A stretch of DNA of 64,000 nucleotides from DATFVA01 sp963721075. Lineage in GTDB: Bacteria > Bacteroidota > Ignavibacteria > Ignavibacteriales > Ignavibacteriaceae. This document shows positions 20,543 to 30,176 of the stretch, in pieces; position 1 is the stretch's first letter, and each line of letters starts with the position of its first letter. The translations under genes and the position numbers were made by a program. Below the pieces are notes generated by a model. That model saw only the letters and a program-made list of their open reading frames with translations. It searched no databases and had not been told where the DNA came from. Where the stretch lies: the NCBI GenBank assembly GCA_963721075.1, contig CAVRHV010000004.1, forward strand, positions 1-64,000, given 5' to 3'.

Positions 20543-22231
20543 CCCTGATAGACTGGATCGTTCTTATCGGCTTCCTTCTATTTGTGACAGTTTACGGCGT
20601 CTGGAAAACCAGGGGGACGAAGGACATTGACGGTTATATCCGCGCCGGAAGAACGACGCGCTGGTTTACCATCGCTCTCTCAATAATGGCTACCCAGGCA
20701 AGCGCCATAACCTTTCTCTCAACTCCGGGACAGGCATATGTTGACGGGATGAGATTCGTTCAATTCTACCTGGGCCTCCCTATTGCAATGATAATCCTTT
20801 CAATCACAGCTGTTCCCCTATTCCACAGGTTGAATGTTTACACAGCATATGAGTATCTTGAAAAAAGATTCGACCTGAAAAACAGAACGCTTGGTAGTCT
20901 TTTATTTTTGTCGCAGAGGGGACTTGCAGCCGGGTTCACAATCTTTGCTCCTTCGCTGATCCTTTCGGTGATCATGGGCTGGGATATCGATTTGACCGTT
21001 ATCGTCACCGGTGTACTCGTGGTTATTTATACCACTACCGGCGGGACGAGGGCTGTTAACCAGACTCATATCCAGCAGATGATTATTATTACCCTGGGAA
21101 TGTTCGCTGCGTTTGTTATGATCTTCTTCCTGCTGCCGAAAGATGTTTCCCCCATCGATGCCGCCTATGTTGCCGGTAAGCTGGGCAGACTTAACGCGAT
21201 AGATTTTTCTTTTGATCTGAATAACCGGTATACCTTCTGGTCGGGTATTATTGGTGGCACGTTCCTGATGTTATCTTACTTCGGCACAGACCAGTCACAG
21301 GTGCAGAGATATCTTTCCGGGAGCACGATAGGACAAAGCCGTTTAGGGTTGCTTACGAACGGAATAGTTAAAGTCCCTATGCAGTTCTTTATATTATTCG
21401 TCGGCGCTATGGTTTTTGTGCTTTACCAGTTCAATATGCCCCCGATATTCTTTAATCCAAATGCAATAACTACTGTTAAACAAAGTACTTATGCAGGACA
21501 ATATAATAAGTTACAAGATAGGTATGAACTGGTTCATTCGGAAAAGAAGCAGAAACTCGAAGAAATGCTCGCCTCAATTCATTCCGGACATGATGAAAAA
21601 ACAGAGAGAACTGCTGGAACAGATCCGGAGCAAGCAGAAAGAGGCAAATCTGATCAGAAATGAGGCTGTTGGTCTTATTAAGAAAGCTGATCCGGGAGCA
21701 GATTCAAACGACACCAATTATATTTTCATTAATTATATCATAAGTTTTCTCCCGACAGGGTTAATAGGGTTAATACTTGCCGCCATATTTTCTGCTTCTA
21801 TGTCGTCTACATCTGCAGAGCTGAACGCCCTTGCTTCCACTACGGTCATTGATATCTACAAAAGGATGATCAGGAAGGATGCGGATGACCGGCATTACCT
21901 CAGAGTTTCGAAACTTGCCACCATCCTGTGGGGAGCATATGCAATTACCTTCGCCCTTTTTGCCAACCGGCTTGGTTCCTTAATTGAGGCAGTTAATATA
22001 CTGGGGTCGCTTGTATATGGAACTATACTGGGGATATTTCTTGTGGCTTTCTACCTGAAAAAAGTTTCCGGCACACCTACTTTCATAGCTGCTATGACAG
22101 CTGAGCTGGCAGTACTGTACTGTTATTTCTTTACCTCTATCCCCTTCCTGTGGTACAACGTAATCGGCTGCCTGCTGGTGGTGAGTATTTCCCTGCTGCT
22201 GAATCCCTTTCTTTCCCGCTCCCAATCTTAG
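20539..22231 (+). CDS. Sodium:solute symporter (SSS family), one frameshift
   Basis: About 563 residues with 13-14 predicted membrane helices. SSS hallmarks include FTIALSIMATQASAITFLST (sodium-site helix), YTTTGGTRAVNQTH and SMSSTSAELNALAS. Start is GTG, overlapping the stop of the microprotein gene. The frame shifts near 21600, where an A6 run has one extra A; removing it gives HDEKQRELLEQIRSKQKE. This region is a charged, coiled-coil-like insert of about 80 residues between two helices, longer than in sugar symporters such as vSGLT. The operon with the PIG-L deacetylase suggests an amino-sugar-derived or N-acyl conjugate substrate, which is inference only. Confidence 0.87.
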
Positions 22232-22358
22232 CTGCGTCGCAGTGCCTGAGTATTCCTCCTTACAACTCAGCTGCTTCTTCGCCGCCTCAGCGGTACAGCA
22301 TTAGCAGCGTCTGACATATTTAACTGCATCCCGGCCGCATCGCGGCAACACATCCGCC

Positions 22359-23109
22359 TTAACGTTTTACCCTTCGCCTTCCGATCGAAAAGAAATTTAT
22401 AAGTATCATCCCTGCAATAAAACCTCCTATATGAGCTCCGTAAGCAACTCCCCCGCCCTGGGCACCTGCCCCGAGCAATCCTAATCCGCTTACAAGCTGG
22501 AATACAAACCACAGCCCGATTACCATTATAGCGGGCATATCAGTAATAAAATAAAACACAATTACACTCACCCGCTTCCTGGGGAAATAATAATATATAG
22601 GCACCGAGCACTCCTGAGATCGCTCCTGAAGCTCCTAAGGTAGGGATCAGCAGGTTTCCTCCGAGCATAGCGGTGGAATATACGTGTGCAAGTGATGCCA
22701 GAATCCCGCAGACGAGATAAAAGATGAGGTATCGCAGGTGTCCCAGTCTGTTCTCAATATTATCGCCGAATATCAATAAGAAAAGCATGTTCCCGAAAAT
22801 GTGGGCAATGCCTCCGTGCATAAAGATGCTTGTAATTAAGGTGATATATACTGTTATCGGTGTAACGCCTAAACCGGGAATAGTATACCTCTCACCGGTT
22901 GCAGGATTCTCAAATGTCTCTGTCTGCGTAACCACATCCCGGCCGGTAATTATCTCTTCCGGTACCATAGAATATTTGTACGTAAACTTTTCATTATTCC
23001 CAAAGTCCTGGAAGAATATAAAAACAAAAATATTAGCTGCTATTAAGAGATAGTTTATGTACGGGGTAATGGTTCGTTCACGGTTGTCATCACCGATCGG
23101 GAAAAGCAT
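22359..23109 (-). CDS. Rhomboid family intramembrane serine protease (one frameshift)
   Basis: About 250 residues. Six hydrophobic segments are present. The catalytic serine is in GASGAISG and the catalytic histidine in VAYGAHIGGFIAGM; the L1-loop region has HGGIAHIFGNM. The two halves lie in different frames, joined near 22585 (FPRKRVSVI). ATG 23109 has GGAG seven bases upstream; the open frame extends 12 codons further but without a better start. An insert with ENPATGERYTIPGLG lies between helices 1 and 2. It cleaves membrane protein substrates; these are unknown here. Confidence 0.87.
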
Positions 23110-23215
23110 TAAAAGACTCCGATTTCTTGTAGAGTGAAAATACAAAAAAAGACTAACTCATCATCTCTCCCGATAAAGTTGCAAAAAATTAATGTCATTT
23201 TTTATCAGTTTCTTG

Positions 23216-23223
23216 TAACTTTG
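23216..23223 (+). promoter_or_regulatory. TAnnTTTG promoter element for the DUF116 gene
   Basis: TAACTTTG matches the Bacteroidota -7 consensus and lies 26 bases before ATG 23250. Confidence 0.45.
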
Positions 23224-23249
23224 TTAAAGAAAAATGAGGGATTCAGGTG

Positions 23250-24417
23250 ATGCAAGCAATTACATATACACTGAAACCCGGACAGCCGAATTCTGAAGCC
23301 TACTACAGAGATGTCAGGGATTTTACAAAAACCGTAATCAAACAAGCACGCTTTACAATTACTCCTGTTATAGATGATTATACCAGATATTTAAGGACGT
23401 ATAACCTTGAGGAACTTCGCCGGCCGGAAGAGTACATTTTGGAGATCCTCAGTTTCGGCATACTCTGGAGGCAGTATGCGGCAAAAGCCCTGAAAGTTAA
23501 GCATGCCCCGTTTGTAACTATGGCAAGGATGGCCGAGTGGAGAAAGAAGCATCAAAAGGTGAAACCTTTAATCGATTTCGGCAGAGGTATTCTGTTGACC
23601 GCATTTTTATTTCCCGAAACTTCAGACCAGCGTCCTGATGTTCCCACCCTGGAACAGGTCGATCATGTCTGCAAGTGGTTTGAGGCAACGGGAGAATTCA
23701 GAGAACAGGCGCTTCGATTCATAAGGTGGAGGGCATACTGGGGAACAAAGAGGAACACTGAACTTTATAATATTTTCATGTTAATAGAGGAATTTACTGA
23801 CTGGTTTAAAGAGGCATCTGAAAAAGCGCTGGGAAAATATACAGGGAATGTTGACCCATTCCTTGAAAGTTCTGAAAAAAAATACAGGTGGAGAGAGGAC
23901 AGGGTTTCCTGCACACGTTCACGACTGGAATATCATCTTAATATGGCGGGAGCTGAGCTTCTGAACGATGCCTTCAGAGAAGACTTCAGTAAGGGAGAAA
24001 AGAAAGCTGTACTTGTTCCCGGTTGTATGCGCGGTCGTCCCGCTGAAAAGTGCGAAGCGGTAAAAGTGAAGGAGGGACTTGATATGCTCTGACTGCCTTC
24101 CCGGGTGCAGGGTAAACAAGCTGCGCAAAGAGGGTAAACGAAGAACCGGAAGCGAATCATTTGATGTATACATTATTCCGCATGCATCGGATCTTTCACT
24201 ATGGTCTCCAAAGCCGGGCGAGCCGGTAAGAAGCGTAGTTGCCTCTGCCTGTGTTACCACTCTGGTTGAGGGCGGATGGGAGCTGAAAAGATATAACGTT
24301 CCCGCACAATGCGTTCTGCTGGATTACTGCGGATGCAGCAAGCACTGGAGTGAGAAAGGAATTACAACGTCTTTTAATATGGATGAACTCAGAAGGAGAG
24401 TGAAAGCAACAGCATAG
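23250..24417 (+). CDS. DUF116 family cysteine-rich protein (one frameshift)
   Basis: About 388 residues. The N-terminal half is helical and rich in Trp/Arg, without clear family features. The C-terminal half matches DUF116: VLVPGCMRGRPAEKC, CSDCLPGCRVNKL, SACVTTLVEGGWEL and LLDYCGCSKHW, with about nine conserved cysteines that could bind a metal or Fe-S cluster. The frame changes near 24081 by one extra base; the correct join is KEGLICSDCLPGC. A GTG one codon upstream (23247) is an alternative start. The biochemical role of DUF116 is not established. Confidence 0.8.
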
Positions 24418-24431
24418 GGCAAAGAGCATGA

Positions 24432-24456
24432 AGTATAAAGGAAAATAGTTTATACT
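24432..24456. terminator. Hairpin between convergent DUF116 and YtxH genes
   Basis: AGTATAAA and TTTATACT form a perfect 8-bp stem with a 9-base loop. Flanking GGGC/GCCC segments could extend it. It lies between two convergent genes and may end both transcripts; no clear T-run is present. Confidence 0.4.
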
Positions 24457-24482
24457 ATGCCCTCTGCTCTACGCGTCTTTTG

Positions 24483-24746
24483 CTAGTTTGAAACTATCTT
24501 TTTAGCGTCATCTATCATAGTGGATGCCCTCTTCTTACCGTCTTTCAGTAAACCATCCACTTTGTCTTTTCCTGTTTCGATTATATCATTTACATCATCT
24601 ATTATATTGTCTGTCGTTTTCGAAATATTCTTTCTCATCTTTTTTCCTGAAACAGGAGTATAAAGCATTGCTAAAACTCCGCCAATAATTCCACCAACGA
24701 GCAATCCTGAAACGAATCCAGTTAATTTATCCTGTTCTCTGCTCAT
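24483..24746 (-). CDS. YtxH-like membrane protein
   Basis: 87 residues from the ATG at 24746, which has GGAGG five bases upstream. After MSREQDKLTG comes a glycine-rich membrane helix (GLLVGGIIGGVLAMLYTP) followed by SGKKMRKNISKT, the classic YtxH pattern. A long amphipathic helix completes it. Family members are linked to general or envelope stress, without a fixed biochemical role. A TATTTTTG promoter element lies at 24795-24802. Confidence 0.82.
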   Translation of the reverse strand: MSREQDKLTGFVSGLLVGGIIGGVLAMLYTPVSGKKMRKNISKTTDNIIDDVNDIIETGKDKVDGLLKDGKKRASTMIDDAKKIVSN

Positions 24747-24794
24747 AGAGCCTCCGTATTTATTAGTTATAGTAATATAAAATAGCAGAAGTAT

Positions 24795-24802
24795 CAAAAA
24801 TA
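24795..24802 (-). promoter_or_regulatory. TAnnTTTG promoter element for the YtxH gene
   Basis: TATTTTTG on the minus strand fits the TAnnTTTG consensus and lies 48 bases before ATG 24746, the same distance as in the phnD promoter. Confidence 0.45.
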
Positions 24803-24899
24803 CCAGTTGCATCCGTCACATCTGCTTTTTGAAATCACTGTAAGCGGCCGGTTGTTTCTTCTGATTCTTTCCCTATGAATCTGCTTAAGTATTCATCAG

Positions 24900-24918
24900 G
24901 TATGACAAATTGTCATAC
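24900..24918. promoter_or_regulatory. TGACA-N3-TGTCA palindrome, copy 1
   Basis: GTATGACA and TGTCATAC are perfect 8-bp arms around a 3-base spacer, followed by a T8 run. It lies in the divergent YtxH/porin intergenic region. The same TGACA-N3-TGTCA geometry recurs at 25053-25065, which favours an operator over a terminator. Confidence 0.5.
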
Positions 24919-24960
24919 TTTTTTTTACCAGTTATCAAAGCTTCTTAATACAGCCTGTAA

Positions 24961-24982
24961 TCCGCCTTTTGTCCGCCTTTTG
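24961..24982. repeat. Tandem duplication of an 11-bp unit
   Basis: TCCGCCTTTTG is repeated twice without a gap. It lies in the 24813-25261 intergenic region, which otherwise holds two palindromes and the pho-box-like array. Confidence 0.7.
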
Positions 24983-25052
24983 AACTCAATCTGAGACAGT
25001 TGAGAAAATGGCGAAAAACTGCAGAATTTCCACTGTTGAATATATTTATATG

Positions 25053-25065
25053 TGACAAAATGTCA
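25053..25065. promoter_or_regulatory. TGACA-N3-TGTCA palindrome, copy 2
   Basis: TGACAAAATGTCA has the same arms and spacer length as the palindrome at 24900-24918, 150 bases away. A dimeric repressor or activator site is inferred. Confidence 0.45.
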
Positions 25066-25147
25066 GTGTATCAGGAAAAACTATTGGACGGTGTGATTAC
25101 AATATATGATAAACAGGATCAATTTCAACTCCCACCCGATCCTCCTG

Positions 25148-25186
25148 TTAACAATATCTTAATAGAGACTTAACAATTCCTTAACA
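25148..25186 (+). promoter_or_regulatory. Pho-box-like array: four TTAACA hexamers at 11-bp period
   Basis: Hexamers begin at 25148 (TTAACA), 25159 (TTAATA), 25170 (TTAACA) and 25181 (TTAACA), each exactly 11 bp apart with 5-base spacers. This is the geometry of direct-repeat sites for PhoB/PhoP-type response regulators (Bacillus PhoP: TTAACA-like repeats with about 5-bp gaps). It precedes the porin-pstSCAB genes. Two hexamers with the same spacing precede phnD. Confidence 0.75.
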
Positions 25187-25206
25187 TTCAATTCAAAAGC
25201 TTCCTA

Positions 25207-25214
25207 TAGATTTG
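25207..25214 (+). promoter_or_regulatory. TAnnTTTG promoter element for porin-pstSCAB
   Basis: TAGATTTG fits the Bacteroidota -7 consensus, 20 bases after the last TTAACA hexamer and 47 bases before ATG 25262. The array is thus placed where a class II activator would contact RNA polymerase. Confidence 0.55.
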
Positions 25215-25261
25215 GGGTGTTGAAAGAGAATTACTTAAATAATATTCAGAGAGAGAAAAAA

Positions 25262-26298
25262 ATGAAAAAAGTGCTATACTTTCTTTTTGCTGCAGTTATC
25301 TTTTCGGGGATTGCTTCAGCTCAGGATAACAATCCGAAGTTCAGCGGGCTAATGTTCGGTGATTATTTCTATAATATAGATTCGCACGACAGCACTCAAA
25401 AGGATCTTAACGGATTCCAGTTCCGCAGGATCTATATAACTACTGACTATGCAATTTCAGAGAAATTTGATACAAGGTTCAGACTTGAGGCTGACCAGGG
25501 AAGCGGTTCATTAACAGCAGGTGGAAAAATTGGCGTGATGGTTAAAGATGCATATCTTAAATGGAAGAACATTTTCCAGGGATCAGATTTCGTATTTGGT
25601 CTTTCCCCAACACCCGCCTTCGATGTTTCGGAAGCTGCATGGGGCTACCGTTCTCTCGAAAAGACAATAATGGATTTTAATGGAGTTGTATCTTCACGCG
25701 ACCTTGGTATTGACCTTAAAGGTAAGTTTAATGAACAGGGCACGATGAAATACTGGGTAAAAATAGGAAACAATTCAGGAAATTCGCCTGAAGTCAATAA
25801 GTATAAAAGATATTACGGACTGCTTCAGTTCATCCCCATTAAAAACTTCCAGTTTACAGTGTACGGAGATTATGCTTCTAACCCTCAAATCAGAGATTTA
25901 AACAATGAGCTGAAAGATCACGGTACTTTCACGGGAGCAGTGATGCTTAACGTTAATGGAGAAGGATAAGTATTCAGTTGGAGTAGAATCTTTCTACAGG
26001 AGTCAGGCTAATAATTATTACAATGCTTCTTCCAAATACACTTGAATCGCAGACAGGTTACGGGGTTTCGGTATTCGCCTGGGTTGGACTTACAGATATG
26101 ATCAGGATCGTCGGCAGATTTGATACTGTTGACCCAAATACTGATGTAGATAAGGACGGCAGAAACCTCATAATAGGCGCACTTGATTTCCGTGTAGATA
26201 AGAATGTAAGCATTATGCCTAACGTTGAGGCTCTTACTTACCAAAGTGATTTAGCTAATGATGTAACCGGCAGAGTTACATTATTTTATCAGTTTTAA
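25262..26298 (+). CDS. Outer-membrane porin, phosphate-selective (OprO/OprP-like), two frameshifts
   Basis: About 345 residues. The signal peptide ends near IASAQ; the start is the ATG before KKVLYFLF. The barrel pattern has alternating aromatic strands (FRRIYITTDYAISEKFDTRF, FVFGLSPTPAF, DLGIDLKGKF) and ends RVTLFYQF with a terminal Phe for BAM recognition. The frame changes near 25955 and 26037 by single extra bases; the intermediate frame reads EKDKYSVGVESFYRSQ. Position in front of pstS and behind the TTAACA array implies phosphate passage across the outer membrane; specificity is inferred from context and the OprO/P-like fold. Confidence 0.78.
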
Positions 26299-26331
26299 GA
26301 TGAAATAATTTTATTAAAAAAGGAGAAAAAA

Positions 26332-27363
26332 ATGAAAATTAAAGATATGGACTCTGATAATCGCTATGATAGCAGGATTATCTTCCATAACAACCGCTCA
26401 GCTGAAGATGAACGGCGCTGGTGCAACATTTCCATACGTAATTTATTCAAAATGGTTCGATGTTTACCACCAGAAAACAGGAATTGAATTTAACTATCAG
26501 TCGATTGGAAGCGGCGGCGGAATTAAACAGGTTATTGAGGGCACTGTCGACTTCGGAGCATCTGATGCGCCGATGACGGAAAAACAAATGCAGCAGGTTA
26601 AGCAGAAACAGGGTACTGACATACTTCACATCCCACAGTTATGGGCGCGGTTGTTATTACATACAACCTGAAATCCGTGGGTAAAGGATTAAAACTTACT
26701 CCCGAGGTTCTCTCCGGTATATACCTTGGCAAGATCACTAAATGGAATGATCCTAAAATCACCTCCATTAACAAGGATAAGAAACTCCCGGACGAGCCGA
26801 TCTTTGTTACCCACCGTTCAGACGGAAGCGGTACAACAAATATATTCACAGGCTATCTCAGCAAAGTAAGTACTGAGTGGAAGAGCAAAGTTGGTCAGGG
26901 TACCGCGGTTGACTGGCCTACAGGTCTTGGCGGAAAAGGTAACGAAGGCGTAGCCGGACTTGTTAAGCAGACAGAAGGCTCAATAGGCTACGTTGAACTG
27001 GCATATGCTGAACAGAATAAACTCCCTTATGCTTCTCTGAAAAATAAGGCAGGAAATTTTGTAATGCCCACATTCGACGCGGTTTCTGCTGCAGCTGCAG
27101 GTTTTATTGCTAATATGCCCGCAGACTTAAGGGTTGAAATAACAAACGCTGACGGAAAAGACTCATGGCCTATCTCAGGTTTCACCTGGCTGCTTGTTTA
27201 TAAAGATATGAAAAACAAACAGAAAGCACAGGCAATTGTCAATTTCTTAAAATGGGCCTTAACCGATGGCGAAAAATATGCAAAAGACTTATATTATGCT
27301 CCTCTTCCCCCGGAAGTTGTAAAACTGGATTTAAAGAAAATTGATGAGATTTCCACTAAATAA
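26332..27363 (+). CDS. pstS: Phosphate ABC transporter, periplasmic phosphate-binding protein PstS (two frameshifts)
   Basis: About 343 residues behind AGGAG. The signal peptide is restored by dropping one base near 26346 (IWTLIIAMIAGLSSITTAQ). Hallmark sequences: NGAGATFPYVIYSKW, QSIGSGGGIKQV, DFGASDAPM, THRSDGSGTTNIFT and GSIGYVELAYA; the Ser/Thr/Asp/Arg residues of these loops bind phosphate in the family. A second break near 26633 (one C missing) is bridged by HIPTVMGAVVITYNL. It delivers phosphate to the PstCAB transporter. The stop overlaps the pstC start (TAATG). Confidence 0.93.
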
Positions 27364-28379
27364 TGCCCTTTAAGAAGACAGATTACAGGAACGAAAAATT
27401 ACAGCAGGCTGATGGATCACAAGGTTCATCACCTGCTGTTTCCATTTTTAAATTAGGATCGCGCGGACGGAATATCGGTGATTATATTTTTCAGAATATA
27501 ACACGTTTATTTGCATTCCTGCTGCTTTCCCTTGTTGTTGTAATGGTTTACGAGATGTTCCGCCAATCCATCCCGTCAATTGAAAAATTCGGCTGGGGAT
27601 TTATAACCAGCCAGAAATGGGATCCGGTGCAGGATGAATACGGAGCTCTCCCGTTCATTTTTGGAACACTGTATTCCTCCCTGATCGCACTGGTTATTGC
27701 TCTTCCCCTAAGCGTGGGGATTGCGATCTTTCTGTCGGAGTTTGCGCCTAAGTGGCTTGAACAGCCTATGTCGCTTCTGGTTGAACTGCTTGCGGCAATA
27801 CCGAGTATTGTATACGGACTTTTCGGAATTTTTGTGATGACCCCCTGGCTGCGGAAAACCGTTGAGCCTTTCCTGGGTGATCATCTTGGATTTATTTTTC
27901 TTTTTAAAGGCCCTCCCTACGGATTAGGAATGCTGGCCGCGGCACTGATCCTTACGATAATGATCCTCCCCATTATTACGTCAATCTCCCGTGATATTAT
28001 GAAATCAATTCCCGATACACAGAGAGAAGCAGCCTTTGCACTGGGCGCCACTAAATGGGAGGTAGTGAAAGTTGTGCTCACCGGCGCAAAGTCGGGTATA
28101 CTGGGGGCAACTTTGCTGGGACTCGGAAGAGCCGTAGGCGAAACAATGGCAGTTACGATGGTTATAGGAAATCGTCCCGATATCTCATTTTCACTTTTTG
28201 AACCCGGTCATACTATGGCCAGTGTGCTCGCTAACGAGTTTACTGAAGCAACGAGCGATTTGTACATAAGTTCTTTAATTGAAATTGCATTGCTTCTGTT
28301 TGTAATGACTGTGATCCTTAATGCGGTCGCGCGATTTATAGTGTGGAGTGTGACTAAAAAGTATGACAGAGCAGAGTAA
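27363..28379 (+). CDS. pstC: Phosphate ABC transporter permease PstC
   Basis: 338 residues with six membrane helices after a 45-residue cytoplasmic N-terminus. Permease motif: REAAFALGATKWEVVKVVL, the EAA loop that contacts PstB. LLAAIPSIVYGLFGIFVM is typical of PstC. It forms the membrane channel with PstA. Its ATG shares one base with the pstS stop, and pstA starts immediately after its stop, so the three are translationally coupled. Confidence 0.95.
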   Translation: MPFKKTDYRNEKLQQADGSQGSSPAVSIFKLGSRGRNIGDYIFQNITRLFAFLLLSLVVVMVYEMFRQSIPSIEKFGWGFITSQKWDPVQDEYGALPFIFGTLYSSLIALVIALPLSVGIAIFLSEFAPKWLEQPMSLLVELLAAIPSIVYGLFGIFVMTPWLRKTVEPFLGDHLGFIFLFKGPPYGLGMLAAALILTIMILPIITSISRDIMKSIPDTQREAAFALGATKWEVVKVVLTGAKSGILGATLLGLGRAVGETMAVTMVIGNRPDISFSLFEPGHTMASVLANEFTEATSDLYISSLIEIALLLFVMTVILNAVARFIVWSVTKKYDRAE

Positions 28380-29231
28380 ATGGCATTAGAAAAAACATAT
28401 TACCGCTGGCGGAAAATAAAGAGTTCCATAATGGTAACACTCACTGTGCTGTGCTTTTTTATTGCGGTTATTCCTCTCTTCTTAATTCTGTTCTACACAA
28501 TCTCGCAGGGAATCTCTGCTATTAACTGGGACTTCTTTACACAGATGCCGAAGCCTGCAGGTGAAGTTGGCGGAGGAATGGCTAATGCACTTGTCGGTAC
28601 AGGTATTCTGATAGCACTTGCGAGTGCGCTGGGACTGCCTGTTGGTATTCTGTCAGGAATTTATTTGTCTGAGAACAGTAAATCGTGGTTCGCAAAATCC
28701 GTACGCTTTCTCACCGAAGTGCTGAATGGAATTCCATCCATTGTTATAGGTGTTGTTGCCTACATTCTGGTAGTTCTGCCGATGGGTAGATTTTCAGCTC
28801 TGGCAGGCGGATTTGCGCTGGGTATTTTAATGATGCCTTTGGTAACCCGCACCACAGAAGAGATGATGAACCTCATTCCTCATTCCTATCGTGAAGCTGC
28901 GCTGGGACTGGGAATACCAAGATGGAAAACGACTTTATTTATCATACTCCCTGCAGCATTTAAAGGCATTTTTACAGGGATCCTATTATCAATTGCAAGA
29001 GTTGCCGGAGAAACTGCTCCCCTGCTCTTTACTGCTCTGGGTAACAGGTTCTGGTCGACCCAGCTTGATCAGCCGATTGCTTCGCTTACTGTTTTTATCT
29101 ATGATTATGCAAAAGCTCCCTTTGAAGATTGGAACAGGCAGGCATGGGCCGCAGCTCTCGTATTAATCGTACTTGTTTCGGTTCTGAACGTTTTGTTCAG
29201 ATTCGTAACACGTAAACGAAGATATGCATAA
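28380..29231 (+). CDS. pstA: Phosphate ABC transporter permease PstA
   Basis: 283 residues with six helices. The EAA loop is REAALGLGIPRWKTTLFIIL, and the family sequence LNGIPSIVIGVVAYI is present. It pairs with PstC to form the phosphate translocation pathway. ATG 28380 directly follows the pstC stop without a gap. A 107-base spacer with a small hairpin separates it from pstB. Confidence 0.95.
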   Translation: MALEKTYYRWRKIKSSIMVTLTVLCFFIAVIPLFLILFYTISQGISAINWDFFTQMPKPAGEVGGGMANALVGTGILIALASALGLPVGILSGIYLSENSKSWFAKSVRFLTEVLNGIPSIVIGVVAYILVVLPMGRFSALAGGFALGILMMPLVTRTTEEMMNLIPHSYREAALGLGIPRWKTTLFIILPAAFKGIFTGILLSIARVAGETAPLLFTALGNRFWSTQLDQPIASLTVFIYDYAKAPFEDWNRQAWAAALVLIVLVSVLNVLFRFVTRKRRYA

Positions 29232-29305
29232 ATATTATGAAAGCTTTCGGATGATGATCGCTTTTTTAGCTTCACTCCGAAATCATGGTTGATTGAAATT
29301 ATTTC

Positions 29306-29322
29306 GATCCTCGCAGAGGATC
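29306..29322. repeat. Palindrome GATCCTC-GCA-GAGGATC upstream of pstB
   Basis: Perfect 7-bp arms around GCA, located in the pstA-pstB spacer 16 bases before the pstB TTG start. Its CCTCGCAGAGG core is the reverse complement of the core at 13713-13723. It could be a REP-like element or tune pstB translation. Confidence 0.5.
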
Positions 29323-29338
29323 TATTATTACAGGAAAA

Positions 29339-30145
29339 TTGGAAAACACAAAATCAGATATAATAGAAAGCGCACAAACTCACTCTGATGGCTCCGCGAA
29401 AATCAGGATGGAAACGCGTGGGCTTAATGCTTACTTCTCAAAAGTACATGCCTTAAAGGATATTTCCCTGACTATCCCCAAAAACAAGGTACTTGCTATA
29501 ATCGGACCATCGGGATGCGGTAAATCTACCTTTCTCAGATGCCTCAACCGAATGCATGAGGAAGTCGGCGGTACAATAAAAGGCAGTGTGACTATTGATG
29601 GAGAAAGCGTGATGGATCATGACCCTGTCTGGCTGAGAAAAAAGGTTGGAATGATCTTCCAGAAACCGAATCCCTTCCCAACAATGTCAATTGCTGATAA
29701 TGTAACGGCAGGACTTCGTTTAAACGGTTTTCACAATAAGAAAAAACTGAATGAAATTGTCGAAAAAAGTCTCATACAGGCTGCTCTCTGGGATGAAGTG
29801 AAAGATATTCTAAAGCATCCGGGGTCGGCCCTGTCAGGCGGCCAGCAGCAGCGTCTCTGCATCGCAAGAACCCTTGCAGTTGAACCTGAGGTAATTCTGA
29901 TGGATGAACCGGCCAGCGCTCTCGATCCTATCTCTACCGCAAAAATAGAAGAGCTGATGTTTGAACTGAAAAATAAATACACAATTGTTATTGTAACCCA
30001 CAATATGCAGCAGGCTGCAAGAGTTAGCGACCACACTGCCTTCTTTTATATGGGTGAGCTTATAGAACACGATAAGACCAGCAGAATCTTCACCAACCCT
30101 TCCAAAAAACAGACCGAGGATTACGTAACAGGCCGCTTCGGTTAG
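29339..30145 (+). CDS. pstB: Phosphate ABC transporter ATPase PstB (copy 1)
   Basis: 268 residues from TTG 29339 behind ACAGGAAAA. An ATG about 22 codons later (MRMETRGLN or METRGLN) would give the usual PstB length and is a real alternative. Walker A GPSGCGKST, signature LSGGQQQR, Walker B VILMDEPASALDP and the PstB-specific DHTAFFYMGELIE are present. It energises PstCA. A second PstB is encoded at 35539-36297 beside phoU; this copy has FQKPNPFPTMSIADNV where copy 2 has FQKSNLFPMSIYENLV. Confidence 0.94.
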   Translation: MENTKSDIIESAQTHSDGSAKIRMETRGLNAYFSKVHALKDISLTIPKNKVLAIIGPSGCGKSTFLRCLNRMHEEVGGTIKGSVTIDGESVMDHDPVWLRKKVGMIFQKPNPFPTMSIADNVTAGLRLNGFHNKKKLNEIVEKSLIQAALWDEVKDILKHPGSALSGGQQQRLCIARTLAVEPEVILMDEPASALDPISTAKIEELMFELKNKYTIVIVTHNMQQAARVSDHTAFFYMGELIEHDKTSRIFTNPSKKQTEDYVTGRFG

Positions 30146-30176
30146 GAACCTGAAACGATAACTGTTTCAGCAGCAA

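Noticed and set aside
24900..24926. Hairpin plus T8 as a rho-independent terminator on the + strand
   Set aside because: The arms are AT-rich and no + strand gene ends nearby; a second copy of the palindrome without a T run at 25053 favours an operator.
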